Counted from the stretch's first letter, positions 51,796-60,922 are shown. The stretch is 64,000 bases of DNA from Microbacterium oxydans (GCF_026559675.1 NZ_CP092891.1:930001-994000); one strand, 5' to 3'. A program made the numbers and translations. The notes: generated by a model not told the origin, from the letters alone.

Positions 51796-53205
51796 ATGTC
51801 GACCTTCAGTGGATTGAACACCGCGGCCAGCGGTCTCGCGGCCGCCCGCCGCGGCATGGACGTGGTCGGGCAGAACATCGCCAACCAGAAGACGGAGGGG
51901 TACACGCGCCAGCGGGTGCTGACCTCGGCCGTGGCCGCCGTCGCCCAGACCGGACGGTTCAGCGTCGGGGCCGTCCCGGGGCACGGCGTCTCCATCGACG
52001 GCGTCGCCCGAGTCGGGGATGCGCTGCTCGACGCCCGCGTCCGCGATTCCCTCGCGGCGTCCGGCTTCTGGTCCACGCGGGCGGTCGCCGCGACCAGGAT
52101 CGAGGCGTCTCTGGCCGAGCCCACCGAGAACGGACTGGCCGCCCGGCTGTCGAAGTTCTGGTCGGGCTGGCAGGACCTCGCGAACACCCCGGACTCGGGG
52201 GCCGCGGCCTCCAGCATCCTGGAGTCCGCGAAGGAGCTCGCCTCCCACATCGCGGGCGGATACCGCGCGGTCGCCTCGCAGTGGAGCGACGCGCGTGCGG
52301 GTGCCGACCGCACGATCACCCAGGTGAACGCGGCGGCGGATCAGATCGCCGTGCTCAACCAGGAGATCCGCGACGCCCTCGCCTCCGGGCGCTCGGCGAA
52401 CGAGCTCATGGACCAGCGCAGCGTCCTCGCACAGAACGTGTCCCGGATGGCCGGTGCCGCCGCGACCGTCGAGAGCGACGGGACGATGACGGTGCGCATC
52501 GGCGGCAACGCCCTGGTGTCGGGGGCAGACTCCCGTCATCTCGCGCTGACCGGGCCGACGACGCTCGGCGACGGCCAGCGGCTCACGGTCTCCTGGGTCT
52601 CCGATCCCGACATCCCGGTGTCGATCGACGGGGGCGAGCTCGGCGGCTCGCTCTCGATCCTCGCCCCCGCGTCGGACGGCGGGATGCTCGCGCAGCTCGC
52701 GTCGACGTACGACGCGATGGCGACGACCCTGGCCGATGCGCTGAACACGCAGCATCGTGCCGGTGTGACCGCGTCCGGTCAGCCCGGCGGCGACTTCTTC
52801 ACGCTCCCGACCACGGGATCGGCGGCGCTCGGACTGCGCGTCGCCGTCACCTCGCCGTCGGAGCTGGCGCTCGCCGCGCCGGGAGCCGGCGCACTGGATT
52901 CGACCAACGCCGACCTGATCTCGCAGATCGGGCGGAGCGCCACGTCCCCGGATGCGCTGTGGTCCGATCACGTCACGCGCTTCGGCGTCGCGACCGCGGC
53001 CGACGTGCAGCGTGCGCGGGTGTCCGACGCGACGGCGGTCGCCGCGGTCGGGGCGCAGCAGTCGGTCGCCGCCGTCGACGGCGACGAGGAGACGATCAGT
53101 CTGCTCACCTACCAGACCGCCTACCAGGCCGCAGCCCGCGTGATGACCGCGGTGGACGAGGCGCTCGACGTCCTCATCAACCGCACGGGTCTCGTCGGAC
53201 GCTGA
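51796..53205 (+). CDS. flgK: Hook-filament junction protein FlgK
   Basis: The 469-residue product begins STFSGLNTAASGLAAARRGMDVVGQNIANQKTEGYTRQ, the FlgK D0 start, and ends SLLTYQTAYQAAARVMTAVDEALDVLINRTG. The central part has the FlgK-type LNQEIRDALASGRSANELMDQRS stretch. It is shorter than the Salmonella protein. GGAAGGGG precedes ATG 51796; the longer upstream frame runs through flgN and is rejected. Confidence 0.95.
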   Translation: MSTFSGLNTAASGLAAARRGMDVVGQNIANQKTEGYTRQRVLTSAVAAVAQTGRFSVGAVPGHGVSIDGVARVGDALLDARVRDSLAASGFWSTRAVAATRIEASLAEPTENGLAARLSKFWSGWQDLANTPDSGAAASSILESAKELASHIAGGYRAVASQWSDARAGADRTITQVNAAADQIAVLNQEIRDALASGRSANELMDQRSVLAQNVSRMAGAAATVESDGTMTVRIGGNALVSGADSRHLALTGPTTLGDGQRLTVSWVSDPDIPVSIDGGELGGSLSILAPASDGGMLAQLASTYDAMATTLADALNTQHRAGVTASGQPGGDFFTLPTTGSAALGLRVAVTSPSELALAAPGAGALDSTNADLISQIGRSATSPDALWSDHVTRFGVATAADVQRARVSDATAVAAVGAQQSVAAVDGDEETISLLTYQTAYQAAARVMTAVDEALDVLINRTGLVGR

Positions 53206-53218
53206 GCGAAGGAGCATC

Positions 53219-54100
53219 GTGATCTCTCGAGTGACCTCATCCGCCATGACGCAGACGGCCATGCGCCAGCTGCAGTCGAACCTCTCCGAGCTGGCGCGGC
53301 TGCAGGAGCAGGCGACCTCCCAGCGCGCGTTCGCCGCACCGTCGGACGACCCGGCGGCAGCCGCGGCCGCGCTGGCGCTGCATGCCGAGCAGCGCCGCAC
53401 CGACCAGTACGCCCGCAACATCGACGACGGCCTCGCGTGGGTCACGGCGGCGGACGGGGCGATCAGCGCCAGCACGTCCCTGTTGAGCCGCATCCGCGAC
53501 CTCACCGCACAGGGAGCGAACGACGGCGCGCTGGACGCGACCGCGAAGGAGGCCCTGGCCGTCGAGCTCGAGGGCATCCGCAAGGAGCTCCTCTCACAGG
53601 CGAACACCCGGCTGCTCGGGCGCTCGGTGTTCGCGGGCACGTCCGATAGCGCGGCCTTCGCCGCGGACTACAGCCACAGCGGCGTTCCGGGTGCGGAGGT
53701 GACCCGCCGCGTCTCCGACGGTGCCTCCGTCCGGGTCGACACCGACGGCGCCGCGGTCTTCGGAACCGGCGACGACTCGGTGTTCGCGCTGGTCGACAAG
53801 ATCGTCGCCGACCTCCGCTCCGGCACGAACGTCGGACCCCGACTGGCGGAGATCGACTCCCGGCGCACGGCCATGCTCGCCGTGCAGGGATCCGTCGGTA
53901 CCCGTCAGGCTCAGATCGAACGCGCCAAGGAGGCGGCAGTGCAGAACACCGTGTCCCTCGAGTCCCGCCGCGTGGCGGTCGAGGACGTCGATTCGATCGA
54001 GGTGCTCGTGCGCCTGCAGGCGCAGGAGCTCGTGTACCGCTCCGCGCTCGCCGTGAACGCGCGCGTGCTCCAGCCCTCGCTCATGGACTTCCTGCGATGA
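53219..54100 (+). CDS. flgL: Hook-filament junction protein FlgL
   Basis: The 293-residue protein has flagellin-like ends: RVTSSAMTQTAMRQLQSNLSELARLQEQ and AFAAPSDDPAAAAAAL at the N-terminus, and VLVRLQAQELVYRSALAVNARVLQPSLMDFL at the C-terminus. FlgL is the second junction protein between hook and filament. GAAGGAG precedes the GTG; the stop overlaps fliW by 4 bases. Confidence 0.94.
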   Translation: MISRVTSSAMTQTAMRQLQSNLSELARLQEQATSQRAFAAPSDDPAAAAAALALHAEQRRTDQYARNIDDGLAWVTAADGAISASTSLLSRIRDLTAQGANDGALDATAKEALAVELEGIRKELLSQANTRLLGRSVFAGTSDSAAFAADYSHSGVPGAEVTRRVSDGASVRVDTDGAAVFGTGDDSVFALVDKIVADLRSGTNVGPRLAEIDSRRTAMLAVQGSVGTRQAQIERAKEAAVQNTVSLESRRVAVEDVDSIEVLVRLQAQELVYRSALAVNARVLQPSLMDFLR

Positions 54101-54468
54101 CCGCGGCACTCACGTTCCTGGCTCCGCCGCCCGGGCTCGCCCCGCACGTCGACTTCGCGCTCGCGCCCGTCGACGGTGCGGACGGCCTGTTCGCGATGCG
54201 GGCGGTGGACGACGCGGAGCTGCGCCTGTACCTCGTCGACCCCCGTTCGGTACTCACCGAGTACGCACCCGTGCTCACCGACGAGCAGGCCGACGGCCTC
54301 GCGCTCGAGACGCCCGATGACGCGCTGATCCTCGTGGTCGCGCACCCGTCCGCCGACGGGGTGAGCGTGAACCTCCTCGCTCCCGTGATCGTCAACCGCA
54401 CCACGGGCGCCGCCGCGCAGGTGATCCTCGAGGACCAGGACTACCCGCTGCGCGCTCCGCTGGGCTGA
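54097..54468 (+). CDS. fliW: Flagellar assembly factor FliW
   Basis: FliW is the protein antagonist of CsrA: free FliW binds CsrA and lets flagellin be translated, while unexported flagellin binds FliW. The 123-residue protein has the late APVIVNRTTGAAAQVILEDQDYPLRAPL segment diagnostic of FliW. The first half lacks the common FPxGLPGF motif in clear form (FLAPPPGLAPHVDF instead). Confidence 0.9.
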   Translation: MTAALTFLAPPPGLAPHVDFALAPVDGADGLFAMRAVDDAELRLYLVDPRSVLTEYAPVLTDEQADGLALETPDDALILVVAHPSADGVSVNLLAPVIVNRTTGAAAQVILEDQDYPLRAPLG

Positions 54469-54516
54469 CGCGCGCTCCGCGGTCGAACCGGGCCGCTGCC
54501 CGGGCGGAACCACGGC

Positions 54517-54522
54517 TACCCT
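54517..54522 (+). promoter_or_regulatory. -10 box before tsaB
   Basis: TACCCT lies 6 bases before the tsaB GTG. GGAG between them could also serve as a ribosome site, so leaderless use is uncertain. Confidence 0.4.
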
Positions 54523-54528
54523 GGAGAC

Positions 54529-55146
54529 GTGATCCTTGCCGTCGACACCTCCCTGGGCACGGCTGTCGCCCTCATCGATGCCGACGGGGCGGCCCGCTCC
54601 ACAGCGAACGCCACCGACCCCTTCGGCCACGCCGAGGTCATCGGCGACCTGCTCGTCGACGCCTGTCGGGAGGCCGGTCCCGGTGACGTGACGCATGTCG
54701 TCGCGGGCATGGGGCCGGGACCCTTCACGGGCCTGCGCATCGGCATCGCCGCCGCCCGGGCGTTCGCGCTCGGTCGCGGCATCCCGGTCGTCCCCGTCCC
54801 CAGCCACTTCGCGGCAGCGCTCACCGCGCTGGAGACCGAGACGCAGCCGTTCGCGATCGTGACGGACGCCCGCCGCCGCGAGGTCGCGATCACCGTCTTC
54901 GACGGCACGGATCCCGACGGCATCCCGAACGTCGTGGCGGACACCGTGCTGGTGCGGGCGGCGGAGGCCGACGCGCATCTCGACGGCCTCCGCCGCATCG
55001 ACGTGGCGACGCTGTCCGCCACGGACCTGGCCCGGGTCGGCGCGCGGGCGCTCGCCGCCGGCCGCACCCTCACGGGCGACGAGCCCCTCTACCTGCGCCA
55101 CCCCGACGTGACGCTTCCCGGCGCACCGAAGAAGGTGGGGACGTGA
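54529..55146 (+). CDS. tsaB: tRNA t6A synthesis protein TsaB
   Basis: The 205-residue protein has the ASKHA-fold start ILAVDTSLGTAVALID, HAEVIGDLL and GMGPGPFTGLRIGIAAA of TsaB, the partner that stabilises TsaD. Its catalytic metal ligands are absent, as in all TsaB. It overlaps rimI by 4 bases and heads tsaB-rimI-tsaD; its usual neighbour tsaE is 32 kb upstream, on the other side of the flagellar block. Confidence 0.95.
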   Translation: MILAVDTSLGTAVALIDADGAARSTANATDPFGHAEVIGDLLVDACREAGPGDVTHVVAGMGPGPFTGLRIGIAAARAFALGRGIPVVPVPSHFAAALTALETETQPFAIVTDARRREVAITVFDGTDPDGIPNVVADTVLVRAAEADAHLDGLRRIDVATLSATDLARVGARALAAGRTLTGDEPLYLRHPDVTLPGAPKKVGT

Positions 55147-55631
55147 CGCTCCGCGACGCCACCCCGGAAGACCTCGACGCGATCATGGCGATCGAGAACC
55201 GGTCCTTTCCCACCGACGCCTGGAGCGCCGACACCATGGCCGCCGAGCTCGACAGCCCGCACGGACGCTACCTCGTCGATGAGCAGGACGGCACCGTGAT
55301 CGGGTACGGCGGCGTGCGCGCCCTCCAGGGCAGCGCGGATGCCGACATCCAGACCATCGCCCTCCTCGCCGAGCACCGGGGCCAGGGGCGGGGGCGCGCT
55401 CTGCTGCGTGCACTGCTCTCCGCCGCCGTCGAGCGCGGCGCCCGCGAGGTGTTCCTCGAGGTCCGGGCCGACAATCCGTCCGCCGAAGGTCTCTACCGCG
55501 CGGAGGGTTTCGAGGAGATCGGCCGGCGTCCTCGCTACTATCAGCCGGACGACGTCGACGCGATCGTGATGCGCCTGGAACTGCGCCGCCACCCGGCGTC
55601 GACCGACACGACCGAGGAGGCGAAGGCATGA
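55143..55631 (+). CDS. rimI: Ribosomal protein alanine N-acetyltransferase RimI
   Basis: The 162-residue GNAT enzyme acetylates the N-terminus of ribosomal protein S18 and possibly others. The acetyl-CoA pocket [20 protein letters not shown] (Q/RxxGxG/A) and [28 protein letters not shown] are typical of RimI. Its place between tsaB and tsaD is standard. Confidence 0.93.
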   Translation: MTLRDATPEDLDAIMAIENRSFPTDAWSADTMAAELDSPHGRYLVDEQDGTVIGYGGVRALQGSADADIQTIALLAEHRGQGRGRALLRALLSAAVERGAREVFLEVRADNPSAEGLYRAEGFEEIGRRPRYYQPDDVDAIVMRLELRRHPASTDTTEEAKA

Positions 55632-56695
55632 GCGAACCGCTGGTCCTCGGCATCGAGACGAGCTGCGACGAGACGGGCATCGGCATCGTCCGCGGGCGCA
55701 CCCTGCTCTCGAACACCATCGCCTCGAGCATGGACGAGCACGCCCGGTACGGCGGCGTCGTGCCGGAGGTCGCCGCGCGGGCGCACCTCGAGGCGCTGCA
55801 GCCGTCGATCGAGGCGGCGCTCGCGGAAGCCGGCGTGCGCCTCGACGACCTCGACGCGGTCGCCGTCACGAGCGGGCCCGGACTCGCGGGCGCCCTCATG
55901 GTCGGGGTCGGTGCCGCGAAGGGTCTGGCCGTGTCGCTCGACAAGCCGCTGTACGCGGTGAACCATCTGGTCGGACACATCGCGGCCGACATCCTCACGG
56001 TCGACTCGGCGCCGCTCGAGTACCCGACGATCGCGCTGCTGGTCTCCGGCGGGCACACCTCGCTGCTGCACGTGCGCGACCTCACGACCGACGTCGAGCT
56101 CCTCGGCGAGACGATGGACGATGCGGCGGGGGAGGCGTTCGACAAGGTCGCCCGGCTCCTCTCGCTGCCGTATCCCGGTGGTCCGGAGATCGACCGTGCG
56201 GCGGCCGAGGGCGATCCGAACGCGATCCGGTTCCCGCGGGGGCTCTCCCGCGCGTCCGACATGGCGAAGCACCGCTACGACTTCTCGTTCTCGGGGCTCA
56301 AGACGGCCGTCGCCCGCTGGGTCGAGCGCTGCGAGGCCGACGGCGTGGAGGTGCCGGTGGCCGATGTCGCCGCGAGCTTCCGCGAGGCCGTGGTGGACGT
56401 GCTCGTGACGAAGACCCTCGCCGCCTGCGCCGACCTGGGTGTGCCGCGACTGCTGCTGGGCGGGGGAGTGATCGCGAACCGGCGACTGCGCGAGGTCGCA
56501 CTGCAGCGCGCGGCCGAGGCAGGCGTGACGGTGCGCATCCCCCCGCTCTCGCTCTGCACGGACAACGGGGCGATGATCGCGGCGCTCGCGGCCGAGCTGA
56601 TCTCATCGGGGCGCCGCCCCTCGACCCTCGCTTTCGGCGCCGATTCCACGCTTCCGGTCACGGAGATCCAGATCGCGGAGGCGGTGCTCGCATGA
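55628..56695 (+). CDS. tsaD: tRNA t6A synthase TsaD
   Basis: TsaD transfers the threonylcarbamoyl group from TC-AMP to adenosine 37 of ANN-reading tRNAs. The 355-residue protein has [14 protein letters not shown], the [13 protein letters not shown] motif, the Fe-binding histidines in [17 protein letters not shown] and the [11 protein letters not shown] nucleotide site. All active-site segments are intact. Confidence 0.97.
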   Translation: MSEPLVLGIETSCDETGIGIVRGRTLLSNTIASSMDEHARYGGVVPEVAARAHLEALQPSIEAALAEAGVRLDDLDAVAVTSGPGLAGALMVGVGAAKGLAVSLDKPLYAVNHLVGHIAADILTVDSAPLEYPTIALLVSGGHTSLLHVRDLTTDVELLGETMDDAAGEAFDKVARLLSLPYPGGPEIDRAAAEGDPNAIRFPRGLSRASDMAKHRYDFSFSGLKTAVARWVERCEADGVEVPVADVAASFREAVVDVLVTKTLAACADLGVPRLLLGGGVIANRRLREVALQRAAEAGVTVRIPPLSLCTDNGAMIAALAAELISSGRRPSTLAFGADSTLPVTEIQIAEAVLA

Positions 56696-57177
56696 GCGAC
56701 GCGGCCGACGCCTCCGCGGCGAAGACTCCGCCCGCGCCGCAGACGCGCATCGAGCGCCCCAGCGGCGAGGTCGAGCACCCGGCGGGATCGGCACGGCTCC
56801 CCGGCGCGCGGCGTGAGGGGTACACGAAGCTCCCGACCGGGCCCGTCGGCATCGAGCCGGTGGTGGTGAGCGGTCCCGACATCGATGCTCCGGAGGAGCC
56901 GGAGTGGGAGCCCGCGGTCGACACCGCACCGATCGACGACACCCGACTCGCCCCCTGGGCACTGCTCGCCGCGATCGTGGCGCTCGGAGCGTCGTTCTTC
57001 GTCGGGTGGGGCATCCCCGTCGCCGTGGTCGCGGTGATCGCGGCGATCATGTCCCTGCGACGCCCCGTCGAGAACCGGGCGATCGCTCGCTGGGCGCTCG
57101 TGCTCAGCCTCTGCGCCACCGTCTACAGCCTGGGATGGCTCGTCTGGGCGGGCATGCAGTTCGAGAAGCTGGGCTGA
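56692..57177 (+). CDS. DUF4190-like membrane protein
   Basis: The 161-residue product has a Pro/Glu-rich cytoplasmic N-terminal part of about 80 residues and two C-terminal membrane spans separated by a loop with [19 protein letters not shown], the layout of DUF4190-type small membrane proteins. The ATGA overlap with tsaD suggests co-transcription. Function unknown. Confidence 0.7.
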   Translation: MSDAADASAAKTPPAPQTRIERPSGEVEHPAGSARLPGARREGYTKLPTGPVGIEPVVVSGPDIDAPEEPEWEPAVDTAPIDDTRLAPWALLAAIVALGASFFVGWGIPVAVVAVIAAIMSLRRPVENRAIARWALVLSLCATVYSLGWLVWAGMQFEKLG

Positions 57178-57181
57178 TCCG

Positions 57182-58378
57182 ATGCTGAGCGCCGAGGAGC
57201 AGGAGGAGCTGCGTTCCCTGCAGGCGCGTGCCTACGGACGTGACGCCGTGCTCACTCCGACCGAGGCCGACAGGCTCCGTGAGCTGGATGACCGCCGCTT
57301 CGCCGCCGGGGCCGCCGGGTCGGCAGCGGACGGGAGCGCCGGACCGCCGGAGGCCTCGGCCGAGGAGAGCGCGGTCCAGGAGAGCACGCTCGAGGAGAGC
57401 GCGGTCCAGGGGAGCGCGGTCCAGGGGAGCGCGGTCCAGGGGAGCACTGTCGGGCCGGGCCGCCGGACCACGGTCATCGATGCGCCGGAGGACGGTGAGC
57501 GCACCGACGCGGGCGGCACCGCGGACGAGGGCGCTGCGGAGGAGTCCTCCGCGCCCACTGCCGGCGCGCTGCGCGCGACCGTACGGGCATACTGGCGGCC
57601 GCTCGCGCTCGCGGCCGCATTCGTGCTCGTCGTCGGTCTGGGGATCGGCTGGCTCGCCTTCGGCCGGTCCGGGGGCTCGGCCTCGGTCGAGCTGACCGCG
57701 GAGCAGCAGGAGTGGCAGAACACCCTGCTCTCCGGCGGCCGCTACGACCCGGGATCGATCCGTGCGCTCGCCGTCGAAGAAGGTGCCGTCATCTGGACGG
57801 CGACGATGGACGAGAACGCGCGCACCTGTCTGATCCTCGGCACGGGGGATGTGACCATGCCCCAGTGCGATCTCACGGAGACGGCCGTCGTGACCGGCAT
57901 CTCGGGGTCCATCACCGTCGACGGCGAGGGCGACCTGCAGCGCCAGCTCAGCGTGCAGATGCTGTTCACCGCGGCGGGAGATGCCGCCGTCGCGGTGAGC
58001 TCCTACGACTACGACCCGAGCTTCAGCGGCATCACCTACGCGAACGACCAGGAGTCGCGGACGGCGGAGCGGCTCGCGGACGAAGGCTTCGACACCAATT
58101 CGCTCTGGGTGGTCGGGTACGACGGCGACGTGCCGGTGTGGACCGCCGTGAAGGTCGATGCGCAGACCCAGTGCCTCATCTACGACGGCTCGACCGCGGA
58201 GGCGCCGATCGCCTGCGCCGATCCGGAGACGATGCAGGATCAGGCGTCGAGTCTCGTCCTCAACGTCGTCGACACCGAGACCGGCGGCGTCACGCACCTC
58301 GAGCTGCCGACCAGCAGCGGCCCCGGCTACCTCGTGATCACCCGCGAGGGAGGCGTCGAGGGTGCCGGCGAGGACTGA
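57182..58378 (+). CDS. Single-span membrane protein with pentapeptide repeats, paralogue of the next gene
   Basis: The 398-residue product begins LSAEEQEELRSLQARAYG and LTPTEADRLRELDDRRFA, then has six tandem five-residue repeats (pattern [EQ][EG]S[AT][VL], about residues 61-90), a membrane span at about 145-163, and a Ser/Asp/Glu-rich extracellular domain with two Cys pairs (TCLILG...MPQCDL and TQCLIYDG...IACADP). The next gene encodes a similar protein, so the pair arose by duplication. No enzymatic motif. Confidence 0.65.
   Translation: MLSAEEQEELRSLQARAYGRDAVLTPTEADRLRELDDRRFAAGAAGSAADGSAGPPEASAEESAVQESTLEESAVQGSAVQGSAVQGSTVGPGRRTTVIDAPEDGERTDAGGTADEGAAEESSAPTAGALRATVRAYWRPLALAAAFVLVVGLGIGWLAFGRSGGSASVELTAEQQEWQNTLLSGGRYDPGSIRALAVEEGAVIWTATMDENARTCLILGTGDVTMPQCDLTETAVVTGISGSITVDGEGDLQRQLSVQMLFTAAGDAAVAVSSYDYDPSFSGITYANDQESRTAERLADEGFDTNSLWVVGYDGDVPVWTAVKVDAQTQCLIYDGSTAEAPIACADPETMQDQASSLVLNVVDTETGGVTHLELPTSSGPGYLVITREGGVEGAGED
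57362..57451 (+). repeat. Six 15-bp tandem repeats inside a membrane-protein gene
   Basis: Units translate as EESAV, QESTL, EESAV, QGSAV, QGSAV, QGSTV. Units four and five are identical at the DNA level and the others differ by a few bases. Unit length is a multiple of three, so copy number can vary without frameshift. Confidence 0.85.
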
Positions 58379-59543
58379 CGCCGAGGAACGGCGGGCGCTG
58401 CAGCGGAAGGCCTACAGTCCCGGCGGCAGTCTGACGACGGCCGAGGCGCAGCGGCTGCGCGCGCTGGAGGACCGGCGCCTCGATGTCGCCGAGCCGACGA
58501 CGGCCGCGTCCGCGTCCGTGGAGACGGCGATCCACGACGGAGTGCCCGCCCCGAACGCCGGTGACGGGCGTGCGCCGGATGCCGCAGCGACGTCGGATGC
58601 CCCTGACCTCCCCGGACAACCGGACGCCCCCGAACCGCCGGAGGCCCCCGCGACGTTCCATGGAGCACTGCGGAGGAGCGCGAAGGCCGCGGTCGTGGGA
58701 TCCGTCCTCCTGCTCGCGATCGGCATCGGCGCCGGCGGGGCCCTCTTCTCCCCGCAGCCCGCGAGCATCCCGCTGAGCGCCGAGCAGCAGCAGCGTCGTG
58801 CCGAGCTCGGCGCGTCGACCTACGACCCCGGTTCGGTGCGTGCGATCGCGCAGAACGACGACGCCCTCGTCTGGTACGCGACGAGGAAGGCGGGTGAGGT
58901 CCACTGCCTGGTGCTCGACGTCGGTGAGAGATCCCAGGCGGACTGCCGGACCTCGGAGGAGCAGGAGGTCGGGATGTCCGCGTTCCTGCCGCTGCCGGCG
59001 GAGGAGGGCGACGCCGAGGGAGGGTGGTTCGACGTGAATGTCGGCGCCACGATGTTCCTCACCGCTGACGGGGAGCCCATGGTCGGTCTCCAGCGCTGGG
59101 GTCCGGGATTCGGTTCGACCGACGGGCTCGCCGACGCCGAACGCGAGAGGGCCGGGGAGCTGGCCGCGGAGGGGTACAGCCTCGGGCTCACGCTCGTCGG
59201 CCGTTTCCGTTCGGCGCCGGTGTGGTCGGCCGACCGTCTCACCGAGCAGGGCGCGACGCAGCGGTGCCTGATCGTGGATGCCGGTGGTGGAGTGGCATGC
59301 AAACCCTTCGAGGCCGCCCTGCAGGAAGGACTCGACGTGCAGGTGGTCGATCTCGATCCGACCGGCGGGGTGACCGGCGTCTCCGCCATCGACCTGCGGT
59401 TCACGGGCCAGCAGGCTCCGTTCGTGACGGTCACGAACGCGACATCGCTGGCCGATGTCGCTCCGGAGGAGACCGTCGTGGTGCAGGGGGAGCCCGGCGA
59501 TCCGATCGAGATCCGCATCCCCGGCGCCGGCACGGACGACTGA
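58362..59543 (+). CDS. Single-span membrane protein, paralogue of the preceding gene
   Basis: The 393-residue protein shares the N-terminal pattern AEERRALQRKAYSPGGSLTTAEAQRLRALEDRRL with the gene before it, has a linker rich in Ala/Pro/Asp, a span at about 107-128, and an extracellular domain with matching Cys pairs (HCLVLD...ADCRTS and QRCLIVDAGGGVACKP) and a central TYDPGSVRAIAQNDDALVWY, like YDPGSIRALAVEEGAVIW in the neighbour. GTG 58362 overlaps the upstream stop by 17 bases. It lacks the pentapeptide repeats. Function unknown. Confidence 0.65.
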   Translation: MPARTDAEERRALQRKAYSPGGSLTTAEAQRLRALEDRRLDVAEPTTAASASVETAIHDGVPAPNAGDGRAPDAAATSDAPDLPGQPDAPEPPEAPATFHGALRRSAKAAVVGSVLLLAIGIGAGGALFSPQPASIPLSAEQQQRRAELGASTYDPGSVRAIAQNDDALVWYATRKAGEVHCLVLDVGERSQADCRTSEEQEVGMSAFLPLPAEEGDAEGGWFDVNVGATMFLTADGEPMVGLQRWGPGFGSTDGLADAERERAGELAAEGYSLGLTLVGRFRSAPVWSADRLTEQGATQRCLIVDAGGGVACKPFEAALQEGLDVQVVDLDPTGGVTGVSAIDLRFTGQQAPFVTVTNATSLADVAPEETVVVQGEPGDPIEIRIPGAGTDD

Positions 59544-59549
59544 GGCGGA

Positions 59550-60755
59550 TCACCCCGCGGCGGGCACCCGATCGGCGAGGATCGCCGTCCGTCGATCCCC
59601 GATGCGCGCGAGGATCAGCGTCGCCTCCTGATCGCCGCGCAGCGTCAGCTTCTTCCGGAACGCCGCCGGGTCGACGTCGACCCCGCGCTTCTTGATCTCG
59701 AGGCGGCCGATGCCGTGCGCCTTCAGCGCGGCGCTGATCGCCTTGGGGTTCGCCGGCAGGGTCTCGCGCACGCGGAACGACTGCACGAACGGGCTCGTCA
59801 GCGCCGCATCCGACGTCAGGTACGCGATGTGCTCGTCGAGCATCCCGGCATCGAGGCTCCGGGCGACGTCGCCGATCAGACGGGCGCGGATGACCGCTCC
59901 GTCGGGTTCGTGCAGGAATGCGCCGAGCTCGCGCACCGGCTCGTCCGCGGCATCCGCCGATGAGGTGAGTTCGTGGGAGCGGTCGTCGCGGATCACGAGG
60001 GCCGCACGCCGCACGCCCTCCCGGGCGAGGGCACCGCTCCACATGACGAGCTCCACCACGCTGCCGTCGGCGCTGACCCACTGCGCCTCGGCATCGGCGG
60101 GCAGCGCGTCACGGTCGTGCGCGGGGCCGAGCTTGATGCCGGTCGGCACCCGGGAGGCGACATCGAACGCCCAGTCCAGCGAGGGGGAGTAGTCATCGGC
60201 GGAGACGCGACGGGTCTCCGTGTGCCCCGACGTGCGCCGGGCCGGATCCATCCAGACGGCGCGGGTGCCGGTGTCATCGAGAGCGGCGAAGGCGTTCTCG
60301 GCGGTGTCGTGACGCACCACCGCGTTCTCGCCGAAGGGGGCGAGGTTGTATGCCGCGATCGCGGCCGTGACCTCGTCGGCGTCGACGGCCCGCACGTCGA
60401 GCCCGGCGCCCGCGAAGGCCAGCGCATCGCCGCCGATGCCGCAGCCGAGGTCGGCGACGTCCGTGAATCCCGCACGCCGGATCCGCTGCGCGTGCCGTGC
60501 CGCCACGCCGAGCCTCGTCGCCTGCTCGAGCCCCGCCCGGGTGAACAGCATGCGCGCGGCGAACGGTCCGAACTTGGCGGCGGCCCTGGACCGCAGGTGC
60601 GCCTGTCCGACGACCGCCGAGACGAGATCGGGCGCGTGCCCGGCGGCGCGCAGCCGGGAGACGGCGCGCGCGACGTCGGCGGTCGATTCGATCGGGTCGA
60701 GTGCGTCGAGCAGCTCGAGACCGGCAGGGGTCAGCAGGGCACGCAGCTCGGACAT
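59550..60755 (-). CDS. SAM-dependent methyltransferase with THUMP-like C-terminal domain
   Basis: The 401-residue product has a Rossmann methyltransferase core: DLGCGIGGDALAFAGAG (motif I, about 102-118), AVDAD (motif II) and AVWMDPARR (motif IV region), with the typical helical N-terminus. The C-terminal part (LPANPKAISAALKAHGIGRLEIKKRGVDVDP) matches the THUMP-like domain of a conserved actinobacterial methyltransferase family. Substrate unknown, plausibly RNA. ATG 60755 is chosen for its GAGGG at 7 bases; GTG 60761 would add two residues. Confidence 0.85.
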   Translation of the reverse strand: MSELRALLTPAGLELLDALDPIESTADVARAVSRLRAAGHAPDLVSAVVGQAHLRSRAAAKFGPFAARMLFTRAGLEQATRLGVAARHAQRIRRAGFTDVADLGCGIGGDALAFAGAGLDVRAVDADEVTAAIAAYNLAPFGENAVVRHDTAENAFAALDDTGTRAVWMDPARRTSGHTETRRVSADDYSPSLDWAFDVASRVPTGIKLGPAHDRDALPADAEAQWVSADGSVVELVMWSGALAREGVRRAALVIRDDRSHELTSSADAADEPVRELGAFLHEPDGAVIRARLIGDVARSLDAGMLDEHIAYLTSDAALTSPFVQSFRVRETLPANPKAISAALKAHGIGRLEIKKRGVDVDPAAFRKKLTLRGDQEATLILARIGDRRTAILADRVPAAG

Positions 60756-60809
60756 CTCCACGCCCTCAGCCTAATTCCCCCGCGCGGCGGACCGAGCGGC
60801 GGCGACGCA

Positions 60810-60836
60810 CTGGCACTCGCATTGCATGAGTGCCAG
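60810..60836 (+). promoter_or_regulatory. CIRCE operator 1 of groES
   Basis: CTGGCACTC, 9 bases, GAGTGCCAG: a perfect 9-bp palindrome with the CIRCE spacing bound by the heat-shock repressor HrcA. It overlaps the -35 box. Confidence 0.85.
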
Positions 60837-60851
60837 CCGACCGCCTACACT
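60822..60851 (+). promoter_or_regulatory. Promoter of groES
   Basis: TTGCAT (60822-60827), 18 bases and TACACT (60846-60851). It is nested between the two CIRCE elements, so HrcA bound at either one would block RNA polymerase. Confidence 0.7.
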
Positions 60852-60855
60852 GGCA

Positions 60856-60882
60856 TTAGCACTCTCGGGTTGAGAGTGCGAA
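60856..60882 (+). promoter_or_regulatory. CIRCE operator 2 of groES
   Basis: TTAGCACTC, 9 bases, GAGTGCGAA: the CIRCE consensus (TTAGCACTC-N9-GAGTGCTAA) with one changed base, spanning the expected transcription start. Confidence 0.92.
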
Positions 60883-60922
60883 CAAGTCTTTCGTGTCAGC
60901 GTCAAGAAAGAAGAGGTAGACC

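Noticed and set aside
57362..57451. Possible CRISPR-like short repeats
   Set aside because: The 15-bp units are directly adjacent without spacers, in frame inside a gene, so they are coding tandem repeats.
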